Shown: positions 34,043 through 44,854, counted from the first letter of the stretch. The stretch is DNA of 64,000 bases from Crocinitomicaceae bacterium TMED114 (GCA_002172485.2 NHFP02000005.1:189081-253080); one strand, 5' to 3'. Program-made: numbers and translations. Notes: generated by a model from the letters alone, not told the origin.

Positions 34043-35092
34043 ATGTCCCACGCTCCCTGCGTATCAGTGGTGATTCCATGCCTCAATGAGGCCGATCACA
34101 TTGGCTCCTGTTTGGACGCCTTGGCGGGCCAAGTGCAATTGCCGGCTCCGTTGGAGGTGTTGGTGGTCGATGGGGGCAGCACCGACGGGACCCGGGACAT
34201 TTTGACAGCCCGGGCAGCGGAGGTCGATTGGCTGCGCGTACTGGACAATCCGCAGCGCATCACGCCGGTCGCCATGAACCTCGGCGTGGCCGAGGCCCGA
34301 TCAGAAGTGGTCGTCATCCTCGGCGCCCACGCGGAAGTGGCGCCTGACTTTGTGCGGCGCAATTTGGACGCATTGGCGGCCCATCCGGAATCCGGCTGCG
34401 TGGGCGGGGTGGTGGACCAAGTGCACGGCGACGAGCGCACACGCCGGATCGGCCTCGCCATGTCCTCGCCGTTCGGGGTAGGGGATGCCCGGTTTCGAAC
34501 CGGAGGAGTGGCTGGCCATGTGGACACCGTGGCCTTCGGCGCGTATCGAAAGTCCGTTCTGGAGGAAATTGGAGGGCTGGACGAGGCCTTGGTCCGCAAC
34601 CAGGACGATGAACTGAATTACCGTTTGACCGAGGCTGGATGGCGCATCTGGTTCGATCCGCGGATCCGCTCGACGTACCATGCCCGGTCGAGCTTCGCCC
34701 AGCTGTTCCGCCAGTACAGGCAATACGGATATTGGAAGGTCTTCGTCAACAAGAAACACCTCACCATCACCACGTGGCGGCAATTGGCGCCGGCTGGCTT
34801 TTTGATGGCGCTCGCCGTGCTGGGCGGATTGTCCGTCTGGTCGCAATTCCGGCCGCCCGTAGGGTGGCCCGCATTGGCCGTACCTGCGTTTTGCACCGTG
34901 CTCGGCCTCTGGTGTGTGGGCGCCATCGGGGCCTTCGCCCTGTCAGGGGGCCGTTGGACGGACGCGCCAGGGGTGCTGCGGTCCTTTCTCACATTGCACC
35001 TCGCCTACGGCTGGGGCTATTGGCAAGGCATCTGGCACTTCCTGTTGCTTTGCCGCTCGCCTTCGGCTGAATTCAAGGCCCTCACGAGATGA
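34043..35092 (+). CDS. Family 2 glycosyltransferase, ExoA-like
   Basis: From ATG 34043 the 349-residue enzyme has a GT-A catalytic domain: VSVVIPCLNEADHIGSCLDAL, the nucleotide-binding VVDGGSTDGT, a metal-binding-type region (ILGAHAEVAP) and the acceptor-side NQDDELNYRLTEAGW. Two or three membrane spans follow after about residue 250. It resembles succinoglycan-type ExoA transferases that act at the inner membrane on lipid-linked saccharides. Its stop overlaps the start of the O-antigen ligase-like gene by ATGA, so the two probably work on the same glycan. Confidence 0.9.
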   Translation: MSHAPCVSVVIPCLNEADHIGSCLDALAGQVQLPAPLEVLVVDGGSTDGTRDILTARAAEVDWLRVLDNPQRITPVAMNLGVAEARSEVVVILGAHAEVAPDFVRRNLDALAAHPESGCVGGVVDQVHGDERTRRIGLAMSSPFGVGDARFRTGGVAGHVDTVAFGAYRKSVLEEIGGLDEALVRNQDDELNYRLTEAGWRIWFDPRIRSTYHARSSFAQLFRQYRQYGYWKVFVNKKHLTITTWRQLAPAGFLMALAVLGGLSVWSQFRPPVGWPALAVPAFCTVLGLWCVGAIGAFALSGGRWTDAPGVLRSFLTLHLAYGWGYWQGIWHFLLLCRSPSAEFKALTR

Positions 35093-36267
35093 CGTGGACC
35101 ACGGTCGAGACGTGGGCGTGGCGCTGTCTGATGCCCGCCTTGCTGGTCGGCGGCACGTGGGCGTCTGTTTGTATTCTGATGGCCGCAGTGGCCCGGTTCG
35201 TCTCGTGGAGAAAGCGCCATCCAGGCGAGGGGTGGTCGTGGTCCATGGGGAGCCTATGGTGTCTGGCTTACTTCGGATTGCAGCTCGTTGGAGGACTGTG
35301 GAGTGACAATGCGGAAGCGTGGCGATTCAGCTTGGAAGTGAAGTCCTCGTTGTGGGCGCTTCCGCTGCTGGCAGCCATGCCCGGACGCCCATTGTCCCGG
35401 GATTTCTGGTGGTCCGTGGGGTGGTCGGTGGTTGCCTATTTGATCTGGCGGCTGCTTCGCGCAGGTTGGTGGCATGCCATCGAAGGCGATGCGAGTCAGT
35501 GGCAATACGCCCGGTTTGCCGGGGATGTGCACCCCACTTATTTGAGTCTGCATGCCGCTGTGGCTTGGGTGGGTTGCGGGGGACAATGGGCCCAGCGGCG
35601 GGGGTTGTCATGGGCAGTGACTGCGTTGGTGGCGGTTTCGCTGGGGTTAATGGGGTCCAAAGCGGGCATTTTCTCTGCGGCCGGTGTGGCCACGTTGGCT
35701 TTGGCCTTCCCCCTGATGTGGGGCCCATCCGAAGGAAAAACCAAGCCTCAGGTGGTGGTCTTCCTCGCCTTGCTGACCCTCAGTGGATGGGGAGCGTCCA
35801 GGCAGCGTTTCGCAGAAATGGGAACGGCTGCGGCTGCCGTTCAATCCGATGCTGCACCCGTGCAGAGCAGCAGCGCAGGGCGGATTGCCGTGTGGCGTGC
35901 CTCTGCTGAAATCATCGCGCGCCATCCTTTGGGAGTGGGAACTGGAGATGTGACCGATGCTTTGATGTCGGTGTATCAGCGGGATGGAATTGCCTACGCC
36001 AGCGAGCGCCGCTTGAATCCGCACAATCAGTGGTTGCAGGCCGGGGTGGCTTTTGGCTGGCCTGGCATGCTGCTGTTGACCCTGCTGTTGGGGTGGTGGT
36101 TCAGGATGGGGTGGCGGCGTCGCAACCAGTGGGTGATGCTCTGTGTGTGCCTCGTTGGCATGCATGCCTTGGTGGAATCCGTGCTGGAGGTACAACGCGG
36201 CGTGGTCTTCATCCTGTGGTTGTTCGTCGCCACGGAATCCGCCGTGCGAGACCCTTCAAAAGCATAA
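35089..36267 (+). CDS. O-antigen ligase/polymerase family membrane protein
   Basis: The 392-residue protein has about ten hydrophobic segments and a large loop between about residues 245 and 320 containing GVGTGDVTDALMSVYQRDGI and the Wzy_C-type motif NPHNQWLQAGVAFGWPG, where the His is the family's key residue. It is a candidate for transferring lipid-linked glycan to lipid A-core or proteins, or for polymerising repeats. The ATGA overlap with the upstream glycosyltransferase supports a shared pathway. It is tail to tail with pyrG with 29 bases between. Confidence 0.85.
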   Translation: MTWTTVETWAWRCLMPALLVGGTWASVCILMAAVARFVSWRKRHPGEGWSWSMGSLWCLAYFGLQLVGGLWSDNAEAWRFSLEVKSSLWALPLLAAMPGRPLSRDFWWSVGWSVVAYLIWRLLRAGWWHAIEGDASQWQYARFAGDVHPTYLSLHAAVAWVGCGGQWAQRRGLSWAVTALVAVSLGLMGSKAGIFSAAGVATLALAFPLMWGPSEGKTKPQVVVFLALLTLSGWGASRQRFAEMGTAAAAVQSDAAPVQSSSAGRIAVWRASAEIIARHPLGVGTGDVTDALMSVYQRDGIAYASERRLNPHNQWLQAGVAFGWPGMLLLTLLLGWWFRMGWRRRNQWVMLCVCLVGMHALVESVLEVQRGVVFILWLFVATESAVRDPSKA

Positions 36268-36296
36268 CGGTTTCCCCAATTCCAACCCCTGGACGG

Positions 36297-38033
<1,737 letters not shown>

Positions 38034-38055
38034 TCAACGCGGCCTGTTCGCAGGC

Positions 38056-39195
38056 TCAGAGTTCGTCGGTCAGCGCTTGGATCACCTTGAATCCGCTGAG
38101 GAATTCTTTGGCCAGTACCCGGATCACCGAGTATGCGGGGATGGCCAGCATCATACCGGTGATGCCAGCAAGGCTCCCCGCAATGCTGATGAGCAGGAAG
38201 ATTTCGAGGGGATGCGCCTTGACGCTGCCGGCAAAAATGACGGGCTGCGTAAAGAAGTTGTCGGCCAATTGGCCTGCCAGGAAGACGAGGGCAGCCTGGC
38301 CCATCAAGCTGCCCAGATCGGGGGCTTGCAGGTGGGTGGTGAGGATGAGGCCCAGCCCCAAGCCTGCACCCAGGAGGGGGCCGACGTAGGGGATGAGATT
38401 GAGCAGTCCTGCGAGGAATCCGATGAGGAACGCATTGGGTACGCCGAGCAACAGAAGGCCGCTGGTGATGATGGTGGTGATGATGGCGACCTGGACGGCG
38501 AGTCCGATGAAATACCGGGTCAGCAGCTGGGTCGAATTCTCCAGAACCCGCTCCAGCCGTGGCACATGGCGGTCGGGCGTCAGCGCCTTCAGGATACCGG
38601 GAAAGAGCTGGCGGTCCTTGAGAAAGAAGAAGGTCATGAAGGAAATGCTGAACACGGCGATGACGAGATTGCCGGCCAGCGAAAAGATGCCGCTGAGGAA
38701 GCCGCCGAGGCCATTGGCACCCAACGTCGAGCTGAGGGCCTGACTGAGGTTGGCCGTGTCGAGCCATGCGAGCGGATCCTCCCCTTGGTCGAGGAACATG
38801 GGGGTGAGGTCATGGACCAATGTGCTGAGATCGCGCGCCGTACCCTCGAAGTCGATCGCACTCAGCACTTGGGCTTCTGCAGTAATGAGTGGGGCAAACA
38901 GACTGACGAGCAAACTGAATCCCAGGAACATCAAGGCGAGCGCCAAGACGGCGCCGACGGTGGAGCCGATGGCGCGTCCTGCGATGCGCGTCCGGTCACA
39001 CCATTGAACCAGAGGGCGTCCAATGAAGCTCAACGCGATCGACAGGATGAGGTAGGCCGTCAGGTCCGAAAACCGGAACAAGGCACCCAACAACAAGGAC
39101 AAGCCGATGATGCCGGCGATGCGGCGCAGCGTCCAGAATTCCGCTTTGAAAGGGCGGAGCGACAGGATGTCCTGGTCCTGCGAGGTGTTCTCCAT
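38056..39195 (-). CDS. AI-2E family transporter (PF01594)
   Basis: The 379-residue polytopic membrane protein has about eight spans and the AI-2E family pattern: early paired spans (LSLLLGALFRFSDLTAYLIL), a middle amphipathic/extracytoplasmic region, and the C-terminal NLIPYVGPLLGAGLGLGLIL and GITGMMLAIPAYSVIRVLAKEF segments. Members transport autoinducer-2 in one case and act as Na+/H+ antiporters in others; no clue here to substrate. TAATTTCC sits 12 bases before the ATG. Starts nine bases after the SixA stop, in the same direction. Confidence 0.9.
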   Translation of the reverse strand: MENTSQDQDILSLRPFKAEFWTLRRIAGIIGLSLLLGALFRFSDLTAYLILSIALSFIGRPLVQWCDRTRIAGRAIGSTVGAVLALALMFLGFSLLVSLFAPLITAEAQVLSAIDFEGTARDLSTLVHDLTPMFLDQGEDPLAWLDTANLSQALSSTLGANGLGGFLSGIFSLAGNLVIAVFSISFMTFFFLKDRQLFPGILKALTPDRHVPRLERVLENSTQLLTRYFIGLAVQVAIITTIITSGLLLLGVPNAFLIGFLAGLLNLIPYVGPLLGAGLGLGLILTTHLQAPDLGSLMGQAALVFLAGQLADNFFTQPVIFAGSVKAHPLEIFLLISIAGSLAGITGMMLAIPAYSVIRVLAKEFLSGFKVIQALTDEL

Positions 39196-39204
39196 GTCGG
39201 GAAA

Positions 39205-39684
39205 TTACGCGTTCCGTCCCGGGTGGTGGCCCTTCAGGTGCCCCGATCCTTTGCCCACCCCGCTCCAGTTGGCCACCTCCAGTTCGATGTGGACCACATC
39301 GGCGGTCGACATGCCAATCCGATCGCCTGTCAACTGCAGGACCAGATCGCTGATGCCGGGGTTGTGCCCCACGACCCACAGCCGCTTGGTGCTTGCATCG
39401 GTCATGCCAATGAGATCTACCCAAGTATCCGCATCAGCGAGGTAACCGGTGGGCGTGATGTGGTGCGGCGGCGCGCTGTCCCAGGCGTCGAGGAGGGATT
39501 GCAGCGTCTGCTGTGTCCGAACAGCATCGCTCACCACGAGGGCGTCTGAGGCCTTGCAGGGAAAAGCCAAGCCTTGGCGATGGGCTTCCATTCGGCCGCG
39601 CTCAGCCAACGGGCGCTCATGGTCACGCTGGCCAATGCGCGCTGGTTCGGCTTTCCCATGGCGGAGGAGGAACAATTCAAGCAT
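39205..39684 (-). CDS. sixA: SixA-type phosphohistidine phosphatase
   Basis: The 159-residue histidine phosphatase has the RHG motif (FLLRHGKAEPA, catalytic His at about residue 9) and the second His in VVGHNPGISDL. Length and sequence fit SixA, which removes phosphate from HPt domains or phosphotransferase components; a general small-molecule phosphatase role is also possible. The start is ATG 39684. It is divergent from mntR, and its promoter region may be covered by the same palindrome. Confidence 0.88.
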   Translation of the reverse strand: MLELFLLRHGKAEPARIGQRDHERPLAERGRMEAHRQGLAFPCKASDALVVSDAVRTQQTLQSLLDAWDSAPPHHITPTGYLADADTWVDLIGMTDASTKRLWVVGHNPGISDLVLQLTGDRIGMSTADVVHIELEVANWSGVGKGSGHLKGHHPGRNA

Positions 39685-39730
39685 CTCAGAATTTATCAGA
39701 CTGCAAACAAATTTCGTGAGCAGATTGAAA

Positions 39731-39756
39731 TGATTTTTAGTTGAGGCTAAAAATCA
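39731..39756. promoter_or_regulatory. Perfect palindrome, candidate MntR operator
   Basis: TGATTTTTAG (39731-39740), a six-base spacer TTGAGG, and CTAAAAATCA (39747-39756) form a perfect ten-base inverted repeat. It lies 29 bases before the mntR ATG and 46 bases before the divergent sixA start. Size and the TTTTAG/CTAAAA halves suit binding of a DtxR/MntR-family dimer, suggesting metal-dependent autoregulation. Confidence 0.6.
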
Positions 39757-39769
39757 ATTTGTTCTCGTC

Positions 39770-39777
39770 TAATTTCG
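39770..39777 (+). promoter_or_regulatory. Candidate -7 element of mntR
   Basis: TAATTTCG, one base off TAnnTTTG, starts 16 bases before ATG 39786. The palindrome at 39731-39756 sits immediately upstream, where a bound repressor would block the -33 region. Confidence 0.4.
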
Positions 39778-39785
39778 CGGCTTCC

Positions 39786-40481
39786 ATGCCCACGGTCAGC
39801 GACGAGAATTACCTCAAAGCCATTCTGCACATCCAAGAAGAAGGGCAAGAGAAGGTCAGCACCACCGATCTCGCGGACCGCGTGTCGGCCACGCCGGCGA
39901 GCACATCGGCCATGCTCAAGAAACTGGGGGCCAAGGGGTGGGTGGTGCACAAGCGTTACCATGGTGTGCAGCTCACCGACAGCGGACAGCGAATTGCCAT
40001 GGACATCGTGCGTCGCCACCGTCTGTGGGAGTCCTTTCTGGTGGACCACCTGGGCTTCGATTGGGACCAGGTTCACGACATCGCCGAAGAGTTGGAGCAC
40101 ATCAACAGTGTGGAGCTGACCAACCGGCTGGATGCCTTCCTCGGGTTTCCGAAGCTGGACCCCCACGGAGATGCCATTCCCGGACCCAATGGCCGCTTCC
40201 GCTCCGTGGCTGCGCGCACGTTGCTGTCCGAGGCCCCACGCCATCTGGAACTCATCGTGGTGGGGGTCGTGGATGGCCGCGATGCGTTCCTCCGCCACCT
40301 CGGTGTCCTGGGCATTTCGCTGGGCACCCGGTTGACCGTGATCCGGCGGTACGCCTTTGACGGCAGCTTGGAGGTCCGCTTTGCTGACAGCGGCGAAGAC
40401 GTTCAAATGTTGTCCCCCTCGGTTTGCGAGCGCCTCTGGGTCGACCAAGACGCCGAGGCGCCGTCCATTCCATTTCCTTGA
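39786..40481 (+). CDS. mntR: DtxR/MntR-family metal-dependent repressor
   Basis: From ATG 39786 the 231-residue protein has an N-terminal winged helix (ENYLKAILHIQEEGQEKVST, ATPASTSAMLKKLGAKGWV), the metal-binding and dimerisation domain (HRLWESFLVDHLGFDWDQVH, AEELEHI with His/Glu ligands) and a C-terminal FeoA/SH3-like domain (GISLGTRLTVIRRYAFDGS). In the family, Mn2+ or Fe2+ binding enables repression of uptake genes. The TTG at 39741 would place the operator inside the coding region, so the ATG is preferred. It is followed after 11 bases by a ZIP transporter gene, presumably co-transcribed and under its control. Confidence 0.92.
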   Translation: MPTVSDENYLKAILHIQEEGQEKVSTTDLADRVSATPASTSAMLKKLGAKGWVVHKRYHGVQLTDSGQRIAMDIVRRHRLWESFLVDHLGFDWDQVHDIAEELEHINSVELTNRLDAFLGFPKLDPHGDAIPGPNGRFRSVAARTLLSEAPRHLELIVVGVVDGRDAFLRHLGVLGISLGTRLTVIRRYAFDGSLEVRFADSGEDVQMLSPSVCERLWVDQDAEAPSIPFP

Positions 40482-40492
40482 AAAACACTCAC

Positions 40493-41314
40493 ATGCAGTT
40501 CATTGAGACCTTCCTTCAAGAGTCCGGGCCCGTGACCGCGGCGCTCCTTGCAACCACCTTTACCTGGCTGATGACCGCCGCGGGTGCGTCGCTGGTGTTC
40601 TTTTTCAAGACGCTGCATCGGCGGTTGCTGGATGGGATGCTGGGATTCACCGGCGGTGTGATGATCGCAGCGAGTTGTTTTGGTCTGCTGATTCCCGCCA
40701 TGGACATGACCGGTGGGGAGGGCTTGGCGTCCGTCACACCTGCGGCGATTGGCTTCATCGTGGGGGCGTTGTTCCTGTTTGCGTTGGACAAACTCACGCC
40801 CCACCTGCACATCAATTTTGACCGCAGCGAAGCGGAGGGCCCCAAGACGGATTGGCACCGCACCACTTTGCTTGTGCTGGCCATCACCTTGCACAACATT
40901 CCGGAGGGATTGGCCGTCGGCGTGCTGTTTGGCGGTGCCGCGGCTGGCATCGAAGGCGCCACCATCGGAGGTGCCTTGGCTTTGGCCATCGGCATTGGCA
41001 TCCAAAATTTCCCGGAAGGCATTGCGGTCAGCATGCCGCTTCGCCGGCAGGGAGTGTCCCGCGGGCGCTCCTTTTGGTTTGGTCAGCTGAGCGCCATCGT
41101 GGAGCCTGTGGCCGGTGTGGTGGGGGCCATCACGGTGTTGACCATCGAGCCGCTCTTGCCTTACGCGCTGGCCTTCGCGGCAGGGGCCATGATTTACGTG
41201 GTGGTGGAGGAAGTGATCCCCGAAACCCAGCGTGACAAATACACCGATGTGGCGACCTTGGGGTTCGTACTCGGTTTTGTCCTGATGATGGTGCTGGACG
41301 TGGTCCTCGGCTGA
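40493..41314 (+). CDS. ZIP-family divalent metal transporter
   Basis: The 273-residue inner-membrane protein has eight hydrophobic spans with the ZIP metal path: LAITLHNIPEGLAVG (span 4 His and Glu) and GIGIQNFPEGIAVSMPLRRQG (span 5). It resembles ZupT/GufA-type importers of Zn, Mn or Fe. Its position after mntR suggests manganese or iron supply, but the cargo is inferred. The start ATG 40493 (MQFIETFLQESGP) fits the first span. Confidence 0.92.
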   Translation: MQFIETFLQESGPVTAALLATTFTWLMTAAGASLVFFFKTLHRRLLDGMLGFTGGVMIAASCFGLLIPAMDMTGGEGLASVTPAAIGFIVGALFLFALDKLTPHLHINFDRSEAEGPKTDWHRTTLLVLAITLHNIPEGLAVGVLFGGAAAGIEGATIGGALALAIGIGIQNFPEGIAVSMPLRRQGVSRGRSFWFGQLSAIVEPVAGVVGAITVLTIEPLLPYALAFAAGAMIYVVVEEVIPETQRDKYTDVATLGFVLGFVLMMVLDVVLG

Positions 41315-41320
41315 TTCGAT

Positions 41321-42697
41321 TCAGTCCAGCGCGGTGCGGATGGCGTCCACAAGGTCGACGCCCTCAAAGCGCCCAGAACTCATGAGCAGGAAGACCGTGT
41401 TGGGCCCTGCAGCGTCACGGACAGCCTCAGCGAGTTCTGCGGGGTCCGGTGTGACGTGGAGGCTCGGATTCTGAAAAGCGGTCTGGACTTTCTCCGCATC
41501 GAGGGGCGGAAGCCGCTTCTGGGCCAGCACATCCGGTGAGTAACAGACCCAAGCTTCGTCTGCCGCATCCAGTGCACCTGCATACGTGGGGATGAAAGCG
41601 GGGTTTAGGCTTGAAAATGTATGGAGCTCAAGGACTGCAACGACCTTTCTGTCAGCGAATTGACTGGCAATGGCGCTGGTGGTTGCGGCCACCTTTGAGG
41701 GGGCATGGGCGAAGTCGCGGAACACGGTGCATGCCCCACCCTCCAGTGTCCGGTCCAAGCGTCGCTCCAGCCGTCCAGCCGCTCCGGAGAAATCGGCCAC
41801 GGCTTGGGTGAATTCCTCGGGTGTCACGCCCCACCGTTCCGCCAAGGCCATGGCACCGGCCAAATTGAGGAAGTTGTGCGATCCGACCAGCTGCAAGGGC
41901 TTCGGGCCGTCTGCCGTCTTCAGGTGCAAGGTGCCGTCCACCAGAGTGTGCTCCGGCATGGCGTAGGGCACCCATTCGATGTCGCTTCGCGCTGGCGCCA
42001 CGGCCTCGACAGCCCGTTTCAATTCCATGTCCTCAGCGCACCACACCACGCATCCTCCGTGTTCGACCCGCCGCAGGTATTCCTCGAATTGGGCGCGGTA
42101 GACGTCCGGGTCTGGGAAAACATTGATGTGGTCCCAGGCCACGCCGGTGATGATAGTGAGGTGGGGGCGATACCAATGGAATTTGGGGGTGAGGTCCAAA
42201 GGAGAACTCAGGTACTCGTCGCCCTCGAGCAGCATGTCCGGTGCGTCCGTGAGGCGCACCATCCGGTCGAAACCGGTCAGTTGGGCACCGACCATGAAAT
42301 CGGGCGTCCGTCCCAGGCGGTGCATCACATGGAGCAGCATGGCGGTAATCGATGTCTTGCCGTGGCTGCCCGCGACCACAATCCGCCGTTTGTCTTGGGC
42401 GGCCTCGAACAGGTACTCGGGATAGCTGACCACCGGGAGGCCGAGCGCTTGCGCCCGGGCGAGTTCGGGGTTGTCCGGCCGGGCGTGCATGCCGAGGATG
42501 ACCTTGTCCAGTCCCGCATGGATGCGGTCGGGCTGCCAGCCCATGGCACCGGGGAGGAGGCCGGCAGCGGCCAGTCGGCTCCGGCTGGGGTCGTGGATGG
42601 CGTCATCGGAACCGGTCACGGTGTGGCCTTGGTGGTGGAGGGCCAGTGCCAGGTTGTGCATGGCTGCGCCGCCGATGGCAATGAAATGGACATTCAT
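41321..42697 (-). CDS. mpl: Mur ligase Mpl-like (UDP-MurNAc:tripeptide ligase)
   Basis: The 458-residue cytoplasmic enzyme has the Mur ligase architecture: N-terminal Rossmann-like domain (VHFIAIGGAAMHNLALAL), ATP-binding GSHGKTSITAMLLHV, the central domain (LEGDEYLSSPLD, AWDHINVFPD) and a C-terminal domain from about 315. The beginning and the GDEYLSS segment match Bacteroidota Mpl rather than MurC. Mpl attaches recycled L-Ala-D-Glu-mDAP to UDP-MurNAc. Its ATG overlaps the stop of the EI24 gene (ATGA) and it ends the seven-gene minus-strand run. It is tail to tail with the ZIP gene. Confidence 0.9.
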   Translation of the reverse strand: MNVHFIAIGGAAMHNLALALHHQGHTVTGSDDAIHDPSRSRLAAAGLLPGAMGWQPDRIHAGLDKVILGMHARPDNPELARAQALGLPVVSYPEYLFEAAQDKRRIVVAGSHGKTSITAMLLHVMHRLGRTPDFMVGAQLTGFDRMVRLTDAPDMLLEGDEYLSSPLDLTPKFHWYRPHLTIITGVAWDHINVFPDPDVYRAQFEEYLRRVEHGGCVVWCAEDMELKRAVEAVAPARSDIEWVPYAMPEHTLVDGTLHLKTADGPKPLQLVGSHNFLNLAGAMALAERWGVTPEEFTQAVADFSGAAGRLERRLDRTLEGGACTVFRDFAHAPSKVAATTSAIASQFADRKVVAVLELHTFSSLNPAFIPTYAGALDAADEAWVCYSPDVLAQKRLPPLDAEKVQTAFQNPSLHVTPDPAELAEAVRDAAGPNTVFLLMSSGRFEGVDLVDAIRTALD

Positions 42698-43563
42698 GGA
42701 TCAGGGGTGAAGGTCAATCGGGCCGCTGCGGCAGTGCAGGGAATGGGGCCTAGGAAGGTGGCGAGGAACACGCCGAGCAAGGGCACGGCGAGCAGCAAGG
42801 AGAACACGCTGCCAATGCCGAGCAGGCGACCGCGCTCGGCCCAGCCCCGACTCAACGAGGCGCGCCAGTCGAGTTCGGACTGTTCGTAGACCGCATCGAA
42901 CACAGCGGCTCCATAGAAGTACGCGCCGATGGCCCAGCCGGTCACGAGGAGCACAGGGGACAGCAAAACCGCCACTGGCGCAGCAAACACGGTCAGGAGC
43001 AGGCCGATCACCGCCAACCCGAGGGACAGCCCCAATTCGGCAGCCAACAGGGCCACAGACATGCGGACGCCCCGGTAGAGGTCCCGCAACAATTGCCGCA
43101 CCGTGAAGGGGGTGGACGTCCCGGTTTCGCGCTGTCGAATGGCCCCGGCCAGTGCGCTCATGACGGGGGCCATCAGGGTCAAAAGCAGGTACTTGGTGAG
43201 TTTGAGTTTGAGCCAGAAGACCAACAGGCTCAGGCCCCATTCGAGCATCCAGTCCAGTTTGGACGCCCCCCAGAGCAACGCGTCGGAGTACCAGGCATCC
43301 GGGGAGCTGGCCAGGTTGTTAAGGTCGAGTCCTGCGGACGACAAGCCAGAGGTCAACGCATCGCGCAACGCATCGGCGAGGGATTGGGTCAATCCCGCAC
43401 CCGCCATGGTGATGCACAGCAGAACAGCGGGTCCTGCAATGTGGTAGGTTTGTAGTCGGTATTTCCTCAGGATGCCGAATGCCTCGAACCATCCGCGTGC
43501 GGCGCGAAGGAACTCCCGGAGGTGGGCCGGGGGAGTGGGGGCGATGGGAAGGCGGGTTGGCAT
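42694..43563 (-). CDS. EI24/CysZ-like membrane protein
   Basis: From ATG 43563 the 289-residue protein has an EI24/CysZ-like hydrophobic pattern: an amphipathic N-terminus, long hydrophobic segments (around 40-60, 105-135, 185-225, 250-275) and the Trp/Tyr-rich SPVLLVTGWAIGAYFYGAAVF. CysZ is a sulfate permease in E. coli, but Bacteroidota EI24 proteins are not functionally assigned. No sulfate genes are adjacent. The upstream frame to 43749 is inside aroA and rejected. Gap to aroA is 28 bases; overlap with mpl is ATGA. Confidence 0.8.
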   Translation of the reverse strand: MPTRLPIAPTPPAHLREFLRAARGWFEAFGILRKYRLQTYHIAGPAVLLCITMAGAGLTQSLADALRDALTSGLSSAGLDLNNLASSPDAWYSDALLWGASKLDWMLEWGLSLLVFWLKLKLTKYLLLTLMAPVMSALAGAIRQRETGTSTPFTVRQLLRDLYRGVRMSVALLAAELGLSLGLAVIGLLLTVFAAPVAVLLSPVLLVTGWAIGAYFYGAAVFDAVYEQSELDWRASLSRGWAERGRLLGIGSVFSLLLAVPLLGVFLATFLGPIPCTAAAARLTFTPDP

Positions 43564-43591
43564 CTCCGGTCCCAAGATCGGAGAGACCGAA

Positions 43592-44854
43592 TCAGGCTCG
43601 ACCGAAGTCGGCGCCAACTTCCGACAAGTCGTCGAAGAAAGCGGGGTAGCTCTTCTCCACAGCCTCGATGCCCACGATTTCCATGGGGGCGCCAGCGAGT
43701 CCGAGAACGGTGCCGGCCATGACCATCCGATGGTCTCCATGGCCATCAAAAGTGGCGGGTTGCACCGTGCCCGGGTGGATCACCATGGCATCCTCCTCCG
43801 GCAAGAGGTCGACGCGAATGCCGGCTTTGGCGAATTCGGTGGCGATGGCTTCGCCGCGGTTGCTCTCCTTGTGTTGGAGGCGGTGCAGGCCGGTGAGCGT
43901 GGTTTTGCCCGTGCAGAATGCGGCGTAGGCTGCCAAAGGGGGGAAGAGGTCCGGGCAATGGGTGGCGTCAAATCGGAATCCTTTGCGCCGCCCGCGGTCC
44001 ACCCGGATGCCGGATTCGGTGCGCATCATTTTGGCGCCGCTATACAGCAAGGCGCCTGTGACGGCTTGGTCTGCCTGGGTTGGGGTGTTGCCGAGCCCGT
44101 CGACTTCGAGGAACGGGTCGCCAGCCAAGGCGGCGATGGTGAGCAGGAAAGCCCCGGCACTCCAATCCCCGGCCACCGTGTGGTCGAAGGGCGAGAAGGA
44201 TTGTCCTCCGGGAATCTCAAAGCGCGTGTGGTTGTCGTGTTGCAGGGCGATGCCCACGGCTTGGAGCACATCCATGGTCATGTCGACGTAGGGACGGCTC
44301 TTCAGGTTGTCGACGTGAACAACGCTGTCCTCAGGTGCCGCGGGCAGTGCCATGAGCATGCCGGTCAGGAATTGGCTGGACAAGCTGCCATCGAGCCGGA
44401 ATTCGCCGCCCTTCAGCGGGCCTTGGATTTGAATCGGTGCGTGGCCATCCGTGAGCACCACGTTCACGCCAGCTGGGCTCAGGGCCTCGGCCATGGCGTC
44501 CATGGGGCGGTGTTGCAAGGTTCCTTGGGCTTCCAGGGTCAATGACCCGTCGTGCAAGGCGGCAATGGGGGAGAACATCCGCATCCCCAAGCCGCTTTCA
44601 CCGAGGTCCAACGTTTTGGAACGGGGCTGGAGCCCTCCGACCACCCGGATGGCGTTCGAGCCCACTTCGATGTCAGCACCCAGCCCGGCGGCCACGGACA
44701 GTGCCGCCCAGCAGTCGGCTGCATCGGAGGGATTGCGGATCCAGCATTCTCCGTCCGCCAGCAGGGCCGCTGCGATGAGCCGTTGCATGTGGCTCTTGGA
44801 CGCCGGCGCAACCAGCCTTCCAGACAGTGCGGAGGGGCGGACGATCAAATTCAT
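43592..44854 (-). CDS. aroA: 5-enolpyruvylshikimate-3-phosphate synthase
   Basis: The 420-residue shikimate pathway enzyme joins shikimate-3-phosphate with phosphoenolpyruvate. Motifs include ASKSHMQRLIAAALLADG, the PEP-binding loop DLGESGLGMRMFSPIAAL, LDGSLSSQFLTGMLMALP, TVAGDWSAGAFLL and the C-terminal FDGHGDHRMVMAG. The PEP loop differs from the E. coli form at the Thr97 equivalent (Leu here), a feature seen across Bacteroidota. The start is ATG 44854, which overlaps the ubiE stop as ATGA. Confidence 0.96.
   Translation of the reverse strand: MNLIVRPSALSGRLVAPASKSHMQRLIAAALLADGECWIRNPSDAADCWAALSVAAGLGADIEVGSNAIRVVGGLQPRSKTLDLGESGLGMRMFSPIAALHDGSLTLEAQGTLQHRPMDAMAEALSPAGVNVVLTDGHAPIQIQGPLKGGEFRLDGSLSSQFLTGMLMALPAAPEDSVVHVDNLKSRPYVDMTMDVLQAVGIALQHDNHTRFEIPGGQSFSPFDHTVAGDWSAGAFLLTIAALAGDPFLEVDGLGNTPTQADQAVTGALLYSGAKMMRTESGIRVDRGRRKGFRFDATHCPDLFPPLAAYAAFCTGKTTLTGLHRLQHKESNRGEAIATEFAKAGIRVDLLPEEDAMVIHPGTVQPATFDGHGDHRMVMAGTVLGLAGAPMEIVGIEAVEKSYPAFFDDLSEVGADFGRA

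Noticed and set aside
43592-44854. AroA PEP-loop change suggesting glyphosate tolerance
   Set aside because: The Leu at the Thr97 position is part of a lineage-wide loop variant; tolerance cannot be claimed from this alone.
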